A model generated the notes under the pieces. The model did no database searches and was not told the DNA's origin. It saw only the letters and a list, made by a program, of their open reading frames with translations. A DNA stretch of 64,000 nt from Diospyros lotus (taxonomy: Eukaryota; Streptophyta; Magnoliopsida; Ericales; Ebenaceae): the NCBI RefSeq assembly GCF_014633365.1, contig NC_068338.1:16378616-16442615 (forward strand), written 5' to 3'. A program made the translations under genes and the position numbers. Positions 55,871 through 64,000 of the stretch are shown here, piece by piece. How positions within the stretch are numbered: the stretch's first letter is position 1; each line of letters opens with the position of its first letter.

Positions 55871-57856
55871 TGAAACGATGAGGCCCAAAAAACCAAACTT
55901 GGTGGATCAATGCAGGGATATGGGGTTTTAAAACTTTTCCAAAACAAACGCACAACGGAAGCAAAGAGGCCCTTGCATGACCCGGTACTAGTCATTCACA
56001 CGCTCAAAATAGCAAAACCATCCATAGGGGGGTTCATAGAAATACCTCTAGGACGTTTTGTCGCTGTCGGTTGTCCACGTGAGCTGCTCCAAAAGACCTC
56101 CACATACTTGCAAATCGGGTGACCACCCCGCCTCCGCAAACAAAGAGGACCTAGTCCATCCACGCCCAAGCTACCATTGAACCCTTCACCAGAGCACGAC
56201 TAGCACCCTCTTGGTGAAGGTGACTCAAGGCTAAAGCGGTTGAAAAGGTTACAAGAAGCTGTCTAACAACAAAGACCCAAGAGGGAGAAGCAACCAGCAA
56301 GAGGTTGGAAGCAAGCACAAAACTCAAGCTTGCAACAAAGGAGGATGAAGAAGAAGCAACAAGGAGGATGAAGAAGCTACCGAGAGAGAGCTCTAGATTT
56401 CTCTCCTAGCTTCTCCAATCTTCTAGACGTGCAAGTGCATCCTCCACCATCTCCACACATATATACGCACTTCATGGGAGGTTGTGCCCGGCAGAAGCGA
56501 TTGACAATATGTTAGAAATAATCGACAGTTCTGAACGGTCAATAGCCTCTTAACAACCGGTCAACAAGTTGTGCCAGCAACCACCTAGAATACTATATAT
56601 TACACTTTGCCCTGCTATTATCCAATAATAGCCTTTTCACCAACATTTAGTGAAACCAAGGCCTCGTTAACGATTAATGGTGTGTGCCGCTAACATTTAG
56701 CGGTCTCCCATACACTCGAATCTCACTGGATGACACATAATCGCAACCGACCTCATTAACACTTTAATGAAAAGGAACACACTTGCAACGAGGGATCACT
56801 AATCGACACAACACTCGATGTGCGTGTGACTTTCTAGGTTCATAACCATGTAGCAGAAAAGACACGTCAACTCTTTAACGTCGGTCGAACGCTTCAACCT
56901 ACTAAGAGAATCTCTCCAAATCCCCATAGCATCTTGAGAGATCCTAAGTATCCCTAGCCAAGACTCAGAACGATCTTAACGGCAATGAAAGTCCGAACTT
57001 CAGATGAACCTATTAAGGTTATTTAATTACCGTGTCCTATAATCCTTCCACTGTCCAGCATCTCAATCGACTGAAAGTCATGGACTGATTAAACTCATAG
57101 AACTCGGTAACTATGCTAGATTTAGAACTGTGTGATCAAGGTAGCATCGCAGAACAACTCCTGACATCGGTAACAGTTTACCAATCATGCTCACCGTGGC
57201 CAGGGATTTACCAACCACAACCAACTAAGACCACATAGAATGTTCACTTCATCTAATGGAGGACAATGGATCCCATCAATGAACATTTACCTCCATACAC
57301 CACTACCCAACGACCACATAGAGAGCATTCTTACAACTTACTCTGGATGGTTCCGCTCAACAACAAATCTTCGACACCAATGCACAAAACAACTTTGTTG
57401 CCTCCGATCAAAGGACCAAATACACAATCGAGAACTAGCAACAGATCATTAATCCTTAAAACCATGTGATCTGTTGCAGGGATCACATTCAGTAGATGTT
57501 CAACTAATATCCACTCACATATCTACTATTTGCATCTCATGCAAGATGGTATATGACTCACCACTCATACTTATTAGCATCTCATGCTAAATAATGGTAG
57601 TAGCACATGTGCTGGTCCATAATGAATAAATCATATTCCCCTTCTGATAAATCTCAGGACCAGGAATACTTTTAAGAAATCCTGAACTGGAAATCTGTGT
57701 CATATCTAAAGACTCATTCATAAATAAAAATGGAAAGTTTGAATGAAGATATGACCTCATATATAAAATTATATATGTTACAAGATTACATCATTAGCAC
57801 CAAACACATACATCACATATAGTGTAAATCTAGCATTTAGGGCACTAACACTAACA
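55871..57856 (-). mobile_element. Long solo LTR (1986 bp) with perfect target duplication
   Basis: Starts TGAAACGATGAGG and ends ACTAACACTAACA, so on the - strand it runs TGTTAGTGTTAG..CGTTTCA. GGGAT flanks both sides (55866-55870, 57857-57861) and removing it restores the LINE. On the - strand it has a TATATATG box near 56460 followed by a CTTCTTC-rich leader. Short hairpins (56636-56770) lie upstream of that box. A relative occupies about 6300-8050 in the opposite orientation. No internal retrotransposon sequence is attached. Confidence 0.85.
56636..56770. repeat. Cluster of short hairpins in the long LTR
   Basis: Perfect palindromes CCGCTAACATTTAGCGG (56687-56703) and TCATTAACACTTTAATGA (56753-56770), plus imperfect TTCACCAACATTTAGTGAA (56636-56654) and CGTTAACGATTAATGG (56665-56680). 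Confidence 0.8.
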
Positions 57857-57861
57857 GGGAT

Positions 57862-58709
57862 TGAGTATTTTGGTCATTTGAAGGGGCAGGTTCATTTTCA
57901 TCACACTCATTTAATGAGAGACTTTGCTCATTGATGTTTGGATACAATGTTCCCCCAATTAATTATGTGGAAGCTCGTGTTTGGGGCAATTTAGCTCCTC
58001 CAAAAGTGGAGATGTTTCTGTGGCTGGTCATTTGGGGGAAAATTAATACAAAGGGCAATCTGGGAAGGAAGGGAATTCTACAGGGGGTAATCTACTTTGT
58101 GTCTTTTGTGGCTCTATTCCAGAGTTTGTGGACCACCTCTTCGTCTATTGTGAGACTTTCTTGGGCTTGTGGCAACAGATTTTTAGATGGTGGGACTATG
58201 AGTGGGTATGTCTGAGATCGGTTGGGGGTCTCTTTGACCAGTGGGATTATTTTGCTTGGGGTAAAGGACAAAGAAAGGTATGGAAGTCTCTTTTATATGC
58301 AGCACTATGGACAGTATGGCTAGAGCAGAATAGGTTAGTTTTCCAAAATCAAGGTCAAGTGCAGTTGATATTTTTAACTTGGTGCTAGCCAGATTAGTGG
58401 CTTGGGTTAGGACTGTGGAGCCATCTTTCCCTTACTCTGTGGACCAGGTCCTCATGTCTGCTTATGCTCTTGGTAGATAAGTTCTTCTCTCTCTACTAGG
58501 TTGGTTGGCAATGAAGTCAGTTTTTGGGTTGTCATGGTCTCCCTAATGGCTGGTGTTTTGTTGGGGGGGGGGGGCAAATGGATTGTATGGAATTCTCTTG
58601 TACTGGGTCTTTGGTGGGAGGGGCTGGTATTTTCTAAGGATTGTTGTATTTCTCTTTTGGTTTAATCAATATAATATCTGGGCTCATTTATTTCAAAAAA
58701 AAAAAAAAG
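57862..58709 (+). pseudogene. LINE ORF2 C-terminal zf-RVT region and 3' end
   Basis: Reads VWGNLAPPKVEMFLWLVIWG, KINTKGNLGRKGIL and, after a frameshift, EFVDHLFVYCETFLGLWQQI, the zinc-binding reverse transcriptase tail typical of plant L1 elements. A 3' UTR with a 12-G run (58563-58574) ends in A13 (58697-58709). Confidence 0.8.
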
Positions 58710-59610
58710 TCTCCTATTGTTGTTCCAAACATATCTAGTACTCCTGTTATTACAATCGAAAGGTTGAATGGGAAAAATTATTTTTCCTAGTTAGCCTCAG
58801 TTAAAATGTGGTTTCAAGGCCAAGGGGTTAGCGATCATCTAACTAAGAAGTTTGAGCGAGATACCAGAAAAAGATAGGACATTATGGGATAAAATTGATG
58901 CACAGCTTGTTTTTGTGTTGTGGCAGTCCATTGAGCTAGATGTAGTGCCTCTTTTTTGTGTTTATGGAAGTTGTGTAGATATATGATCACATGCAGAGGC
59001 TTTATACCAACAGCACCCTTCTTTAGTATACAATTATTAGTACCTTGTTAAATCTTCAAAAAGGAGAGTTAGATATGACCACATATATGGGAAAGGTTCA
59101 ATCTGGTGACGGATTTCAATATTATGCTGCCAATCACCAAAAATATTATCGAACAATAAATTGTTCATGGTGCTTCTGGGTTAGGACCTGACTTGGAGAG
59201 TGTTAGAACACAAATTCTCAGTGGATCTGTCATTCCTACAATGGAAGAAGTGTTTGTGAGATTGCTGCATAGTACTCATCTTTTACTGGTCCTGATTCTG
59301 TAGCTGAGGGGTCAATTATGGTTTCTCACGCTACATTCTTTGGTAATCAATCCAAGAATAAGCAGCCACAGCATGGTAGAAATGGTGGAAAAGGGGGAAA
59401 ACAGTCTTTCTGTTCATTTTGTTGCAAACCAGGTCATTATAAAAAGACCTGTTATGCATTACATGGCCATCCACCTAAAGTAAATGTGGCATCTATGGAT
59501 GATACCACCGACCAGCTACCTGCTGATTCTGTTTCCACCTCAGTTTCAGCTGGTCAGGGAGTTATCTCAGGGCCTGGTGCTGTTTCTCAGTTTAATTTCC
59601 AGGGAGTTAG
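58710..59610 (+). pseudogene. Copia A Gag with zinc knuckle
   Basis: Resumes directly after the LINE A tail: SPIVVPNISSTPVITIERLN, GKNYF. Stops follow, then a knuckle CSFCCKPGHYKKTCYALHGH near 59410. The knuckle keeps CX2CX4HX4C spacing. Confidence 0.8.
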
Positions 59611-59739
59611 CTGAATTTCACCAATTCCAAGCAACTAAGCAGGCATCTACTTCCGTAGCCTCAGTTGCACAAGCTGCAGGTTCTGTTCCTTTTCCAGAAG
59701 CAAATTCTTGTCCTTCCACTTGTGTATCGCATTCCATGC

Positions 59740-60640
59740 TTAGTCCCTAGGTTCTTGATTCTGCAGCCTCTGAACATATTTATGGTGATAAATATTTGTT
59801 TTCTCATATTGAATCATCAAATATGTGGCCTTCTATTACGGTGGCTGATGGTTCTAAGGCCATCCTACAGGTATAGACCAAGCTAATCCATTGCCTTTCT
59901 TATCCCTTAGTTCAGTCCTGCATATACCTCATTGCCCTTATAGTTTAATCTCTGTTAGTCATTTGACTAAATCTCTTGATTGTTGGGTTATCTTTGATTC
60001 CAATTTGGTTTTGGCTCTATCATCTCTCTTTGCCATCTATTTGTACTGTTACTACAGCCACACCTTTGTCAATTCATTGTAGATTGGGCCATCCTCACTT
60101 GTCTATACTAAAACAGATGGTCCCGTCTTTGTCCTTTACAATCTTCAGATTGTGGATCTTGGCAATTGGGCAAATGTACTCTCTTCTTTTTCAAGTCAAA
60201 TTAATAGAAGAGTTGATTCTCCTTTTTCTCTTATACATTCTCATATTTGGGGTATGAGTCGAGTTAAATCTATACAAGGTTTTTGTTACTTTGTTACTCT
60301 TATTAATGATTATTCTCATTGTACATGGTTGTATGTGATGAAGGCTCAAACTAAGTTGTTTTTATTCACTTCATTATATAATGAGGTTAAGACTCAATCT
60401 GATTCTTCTATCCATATCCTTCAAAGTGATAATGCCTAGGAATATTGTTCCAAGTTTAAATCTTTTCTGTCTTCTCATGGAATTCTTCATCAGACTTTAT
60501 GTCCACATACTCCACAACAAAATGGGTTCCTCGAACGTAAAAGTTGTCATCTCATTGAGACATCTCGTACCTTATTGGTTCATATGCATGTTCCTCTTTT
60601 GTTTTGGGATGCTACTCTTTTTGAATTCCTGCTATTTCAT
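59740..60640 (+). pseudogene. Copia A protease and integrase remnant
   Basis: VLDSAASEHIYG (59753) is a protease motif with DSG changed to DSA. Then CRLGHPHLSILKQM (60073), HSHIWGMSRVKSIQGFCYFV (60239), LINDYSHCTWLYVMKAQTKL, HILQSDNA-stop-EYCSKF and NGFLERKSCHLIETSRTLLV. Many stops. Confidence 0.8.
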
Positions 60641-60799
60641 TAATCAAAAGCCTTCTATTGTTCTTAATGAACATATTCCTTATACGCTACTTTTTCCTCA
60701 TGAAACCTTATACCCTCTTCCTATTCGTATTTTTTGTTCCACCTATTATGTTCATCTTTTATCCTAAGAAGGGGCAAATTATCACCTTGCTCTATTAAA

Positions 60800-61648
60800 T
60801 ATATCTTTCTTGGGATGTGCTCAATCTCAAAAAAGGTATAATTGTTTTTCTCCTGATCTTAATCGATATTTCCTTTCTTTTGATGTTACTTTCTTTAAAT
60901 CTAGTTCTTTCTTTACTTCTTCGTCTCTTTCTTCTTCCTCATCTCTTGATGAGGTTATTCGTGTTCCTTCTTTTTCTTCTTTGTTTCCTCCTATTTCTTC
61001 TCCTAATACTTTCTCTGTTCCTTCTCGTCCTCTCTTAACATATCAACGTCGTTCATGGCCTTCTATTTCAAATGGTTTGGTTTCTTTCCCTTCTTCAGAT
61101 GTTGCAATTCCTTCAAATGCAGTTCTTATAGATGCCATTATTCCTTTAGTTTCGGATCCTGTGTAGCCTTCTCTACACAGAGGTACTCATTCTTCTCGTA
61201 ATCCTCATCCCATTTACACTTTTTTGAGCTATCATCATTTATCTTCTATTTTTTATGCCTTTGTTTCTACTTTTTCATCTATTTTTATTCCTAAAATAGT
61301 TGCAAAGGTTTTTGCTCACACTGGTTGGCATCATGTCATGGATGAGGAGATGTTTGCTTTACTTGCTAATGGGACTTGGGATTTGGTGCCTAATCCTCCC
61401 AGGAAATCCTTGGTTGGTTGCTGATGGGTTCTTACTATTAAAGTTGGTCCTGATGATTCTATTGAAAGGTCGAAGGCCCGTTTTGTTTCCAAGGGTTATA
61501 CATAGATCTTTGGTCTTGATTATGGAGATGCCTTTCCCCTATGGCTAAGATTGCTTCCGTCCACTTGTTTCTTTTTGTGGCTTCCGCCCACTTGTTTCTT
61601 TCTGTGGCTTCCATTAAACATTGGCCTCTTCATCAATTTGATATAAAA
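60800..61648 (+). pseudogene. Copia A linker and start of reverse transcriptase
   Basis: A Ser/Phe/Pro-rich linker (60880-61170) is followed by DEEMFALLANGTWDLVPNPP (61340) and ASIKHWPLHQFDIKN (61600). A short tandem duplication of CCACTTGTTTCTTT..GTGGCTTCC lies at 61558-61610. Confidence 0.75.
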
Positions 61649-61649
61649 A

Positions 61650-62169
61650 ATGTTAGTCATTTGACTAATTGTTGCTCGACAGTCACTGTTATGTTCTATG
61701 ATATATATTTTTTGTTCCAGACTTTTAGTCCATAATCATTTAATAATTGCAACAAGAGAGTTATATATGTTTGCCACAACAATAAGCCTGTAACAATGTA
61801 ACTTATAACTTCATATATAATATTGTTTGTACGTTAATATTATATATTAGATAACTTTATATAAATTATGTAACTTGTATTTTTTGTGTAAATATTTATA
61901 TTATATTGTATGTTTGTTTGCTTTCCTATAAGTATTTAACATTGTTTATATTTTTATACAAATATTGAACATGTGAGATAACTTATATTTTGTGTGTTAA
62001 TGTTATATATTATATTGTCTTGTTATCTTTTTCATATTAAATATATATATATATATATATTTTAAATTTAGCACCTTCCTTTGCTTAGGCGAGTGGTATT
62101 TTAACGCCTAGCGCCTCAGGCGATACAAGGTTCATAGCGCCAAAGCCCCTTTCGCCCCTGACTACCTTG
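61650..62169. mobile_element. hAT-type element copy inside Copia A
   Basis: Homologous in reverse to 13441-13940: shared landmarks (in the sense of the first copy) are CTGTCGAGCA, TTGTGGCAAACATATATAA and GGTAGTCA.G.GCGAAAGG. The right end reads CGCCCCTGACTACCTTG, matching the CAGGGTAGTC terminus of the other copy. Its left end is truncated or not identifiable. It separates RT FDIKN from YLGIEVARS. Confidence 0.65.
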
Positions 62170-62996
62170 GTATTGAGGTTGCTAGATCTCAGCATGGAAT
62201 TTGTATCTCTCAAATGAAGTATGCCCTTAATATTCTAGAGTCAAGGATGTTGGATTCTAAGCCTATTGATATCCCCATGGATCCTAATTCTAATCTTGTT
62301 CCTAGACAAGGGGAGCCTATTTTCATGATCCAGGGCATTATAGGAGACTGGTTGGAGGGCTGAATTATCTTACAGTTGCTCGATCAAATATTGCATTTGC
62401 TGTTAGTGTGGTTAGCCAATTTTTGGATCCTCCTTGGCAAACTTTGGTGCATATTTTTGCAATATATTAAGAGTTCAATTAGTAAAGATCTATTATTTGA
62501 GGATAAAGGTCATATAGTGTGACTGGTTATGCAGATATTGATTGGGCAGGCTGTCCATTTTATAGACAGTCCACTTCTGGTTATTGTGTCTTAGTTGGAG
62601 GCAATCTGGTTTCTTGGAAGAGAAAAGCAGCAAGTAGCTTCTTGGTCTAGTGCTGAAGATGTGTATAGAGCCATGGCATTAGCTACATGCAAGTTGATTT
62701 GGTAGAAACAGCTTCTTAAGGAGCTGCAGTTTGGTAATTCAGGTTCTATGCAGTTTATGTTTGATAATCAGGTTGCTCTTCATATTGCCTCGAATCCTGT
62801 TTTTCATGGAAGGAGCAAGCATATTGAAATAGACTGACACTTTGTGTGAGAAAAACTGTTTTCCAGGTGAGATTTCTACAGCATTTGTTGGGACTATGGA
62901 TTAGCTGGATGTCCTGTTTACTAAGGCTCTCTTCAAGGTCTAAGGATTGAATATATTTGTTCCAAGCTAGGCACATATGATATGTATGTGCCTGCT
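62164..62996 (+). pseudogene. Copia A C-terminal RT and RNase H
   Basis: YLGIEVARSQHGICISQMKY, LNILESRMLDSKPIDIPMDP, then broken RNase H with DWAGCPFYRQSTSGYCVLVG, GNLVSWKRK near 62540. Stops and frameshifts continue to the 3' LTR at 62997. Confidence 0.82.
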
Positions 62997-63182
62997 TGTC
63001 TTAGATGTACTATATAAACTAGTTGTACCTCGTACCTAGCATAGGTAGCTTGTACATGGCAGTTATAATGTTCTAGTATAAATACTTGAAACCGTAGCTT
63101 AATAGAGATTGATCTTGTTCTTTCCCTAAAAGTTTTGTTTTCCCTCTTCTATTTTTTCTCAATTCTGTATATAGATTTTTCA
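62997..63182 (+). repeat. 3' LTR of Copia A
   Basis: TGTCTTAGATGTACTATATA to TAGATTTTTCA, paired with 45307-45492. Confidence 0.88.
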
Positions 63183-63930
63183 AACAACAACGCACAGCCT
63201 TAATTCCCACCAAATGAGGTCAGCTACATAAATTCTAGCTTACTGATCATTTCCATCTACAATCATCTTATATAAGCCCATGCCCATTATGACTAAAGTC
63301 ATGCCTTAAAGAGTTCCCTACCATGTTTTTCTTGGACTTCTCTACCTATTTTGCTACCAACTGCTTCCATTCTATATTTTCCTCACTTCTCCGCGTTGTG
63401 AGGGTCAAGGGAGGATCGTCTTGTGTGCAACTTTGCCCTTGGTTTGCAAAAAGGTAGTGTCCACAATTCAAACCCATGACCTTCTAGACACAAAGAAGCA
63501 ACCTTTTGTTGCCACCAAGGTTTTAAGTAAATCACTACACCAACATCATATCAAGACTTTAACCCATTATGTGGAGTTGGTTGCATAAATTCTAGGTTTC
63601 AATTCATTTCTATCCATTGCCCTTTTTTCAGTAATGCCCATATATTTAATACTAAACCTAAGTGTCTCCCAACAAGTTCTTTTTTTATCTTACTCTACCT
63701 CTTTTGCTAACTACATATTCCATGCCATCAACTCTTCTCATAGGAACCTCTATTGATCTTCTTCTTATATGATCAAACCATCTTAATGGCGTCTCCACGT
63801 CTTATCTTCAATAAAAGCCACTCCAACCTTATTGCTAATAATCTCATCTATAATTTTCTCTTTTCTTGTATGGTTGCACATTCATCTTAGCATATCCTCA
63901 TCTCAGGCATGCTCATATTTTGCACATGTT
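63183..63930 (-). mobile_element. 3' end of an RTE-type LINE
   Basis: On the - strand MLR-stop-MCNHTRKEKIIDEI, ISNKVGVAFIEDKTWRR and LRWFDHIRRRSIEVPMRRVD match the C-terminal region of plant RTE reverse transcriptases ('MLRWMCG.TRKD.IRN', 'K..E.RLRWFGH..RR'). Downstream, AGCTGACCTCATTTGGTGGG and a GTTGTTGTTTG end at 63183 resemble the RTE 3' tail with a short TTG repeat. Only the 3' end lies in the window. An Au-like SINE scrap seems to be inserted at about 63395-63530. Confidence 0.72.
63395..63530 (-). mobile_element. Degenerate SINE (Au-like)
   Basis: GTGAGGGTCAAGGGAGGATC, GCAAAAAGGTAGTGTCCACA and TTCAAACCCATGACCTTCTA (reverse of a B-box region) follow the same order as 42180-42345. Confidence 0.55.
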
Positions 63931-64000
63931 GGTACGTTGTTGCCCAATTTGAGTAAATAACTCTATACGAACAAAAAGACCAAGAGAAATCCCATACAAA

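Larger units (their letters stand above)
45960..58709 (+). mobile_element. L1-type LINE inserted in Copia A, itself interrupted three times
   Basis: ORF1-like sequence (46041-47540) is followed by ORF2 with an endonuclease (MKILSWNIRGLG, 47545), reverse transcriptase (48840-49860, FADD at 49584-49595), thumb region (50127-50436) and zf-RVT region (57931-58390), ending in an A tail (58697-58709). The body is interrupted by LTR elements at 49810-50121, 50442-55511 and 55871-57856. Several stops and frameshifts show it is dead. The 5' end is approximate, and a target duplication could not be established. Confidence 0.85.
45307..63182 (+). mobile_element. Copia retrotransposon A, split by nested insertions
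   Basis: The 186-bp LTRs at 45307-45492 and 62997-63182 (TG..TTTTTCA) differ at roughly twenty positions. The PBS TGTTATCAGAGCC (one change from canonical) abuts the first. A leader with tandem repeats and a Gag start (near 45928, MSGSE) follow, then a LINE insertion (about 45960-58709). The rest of Copia resumes at 58710 with Gag (ERLNGKNYF), a zinc knuckle, protease, integrase, RT and RNase H, all riddled with stops and frameshifts. A hAT-type element replaces part of RT (about 61650-62169). The outer 5-mers do not match, so one flank was probably altered. Confidence 0.85.

Noticed and set aside
60810..61166. Serine-rich 118-codon frame as a gene
   Set aside because: Corresponds to the variable linker between integrase and RT of Copia A.

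Overview
This is nuclear DNA from a flowering plant, most likely a eudicot. It is AT-rich, its introns are long with GT..AG borders, it carries two plant housekeeping genes, and most of the rest is recognisable plant transposable-element debris (Copia, L1-type and RTE LINEs, hAT and CACTA miniature elements, SINEs, Cassandra-like and SMART-like small LTR elements). No bacterial-style operon, rRNA array, tRNA gene or CRISPR was found. The species cannot be told from the sequence.

Two genuine genes are present, arranged tail to tail. (1) SDH6, a small plant-specific subunit of mitochondrial complex II, lies on the + strand at 11430-18859 in three exons, with two hAT-type miniature elements in intron 1 and Copia remains in intron 2. 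(2) The C-terminal 536 codons of a VPS3/Vps39-TRAP1-family vacuolar sorting protein (CORVET-type tether) lie on the - strand in twelve exons from 43171 down to 20576. All twelve exons join in frame with canonical splice sites. The N-terminal half (the CNH/beta-propeller region) was not found in the window. It must lie beyond position 64000 or be lost, so the intron upstream of 43171 would be longer than 20.8 kb.

Region by region: 1-11.2 kb is repeat-rich intergenic DNA: a Copia gag scrap, an LTR-like stretch full of TCGA-centred palindromes, a 1.5-kb solo LTR with perfect target duplication, a long-LTR relative with arrays of small hairpins, a Cassandra-like solo LTR carrying a 5S rRNA-derived segment, a 258-bp CACTA miniature element and another MITE-like block. 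11.4-18.9 kb is SDH6. 20.6-43.2 kb is the VPS3 gene. Its 12-kb penultimate intron holds a + strand Copia, an AT-rich array with a period of about 365 bp, an LTR element with an orphan reading frame, a hAT miniature element and a - strand Copia. Its other introns hold a 301-bp SMART/TRIM element, a SINE with 16-bp target duplications, a half Copia and a 443-bp solo LTR. 45.3-63.2 kb is a nested retrotransposon complex: Copia A (LTRs at 45307 and 62997) was split by an L1-type LINE, which was in turn hit by three LTR elements (solo LTR 49810-50121, full Copia 50442-55511, solo LTR 55871-57856), each with a perfect 5-bp target duplication. 63.2-63.9 kb is the 3' end of an RTE-type LINE.

Nothing here looks like a new multi-gene biological system. 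The parts most worth a second look are the nested insertion complex, the TE-inflated VPS3 introns, the hairpin arrays inside the long-LTR family, the 5S-derived LTR, the SMART-like element and the duplicated orphan reading frame at 27.2-28.2 kb.
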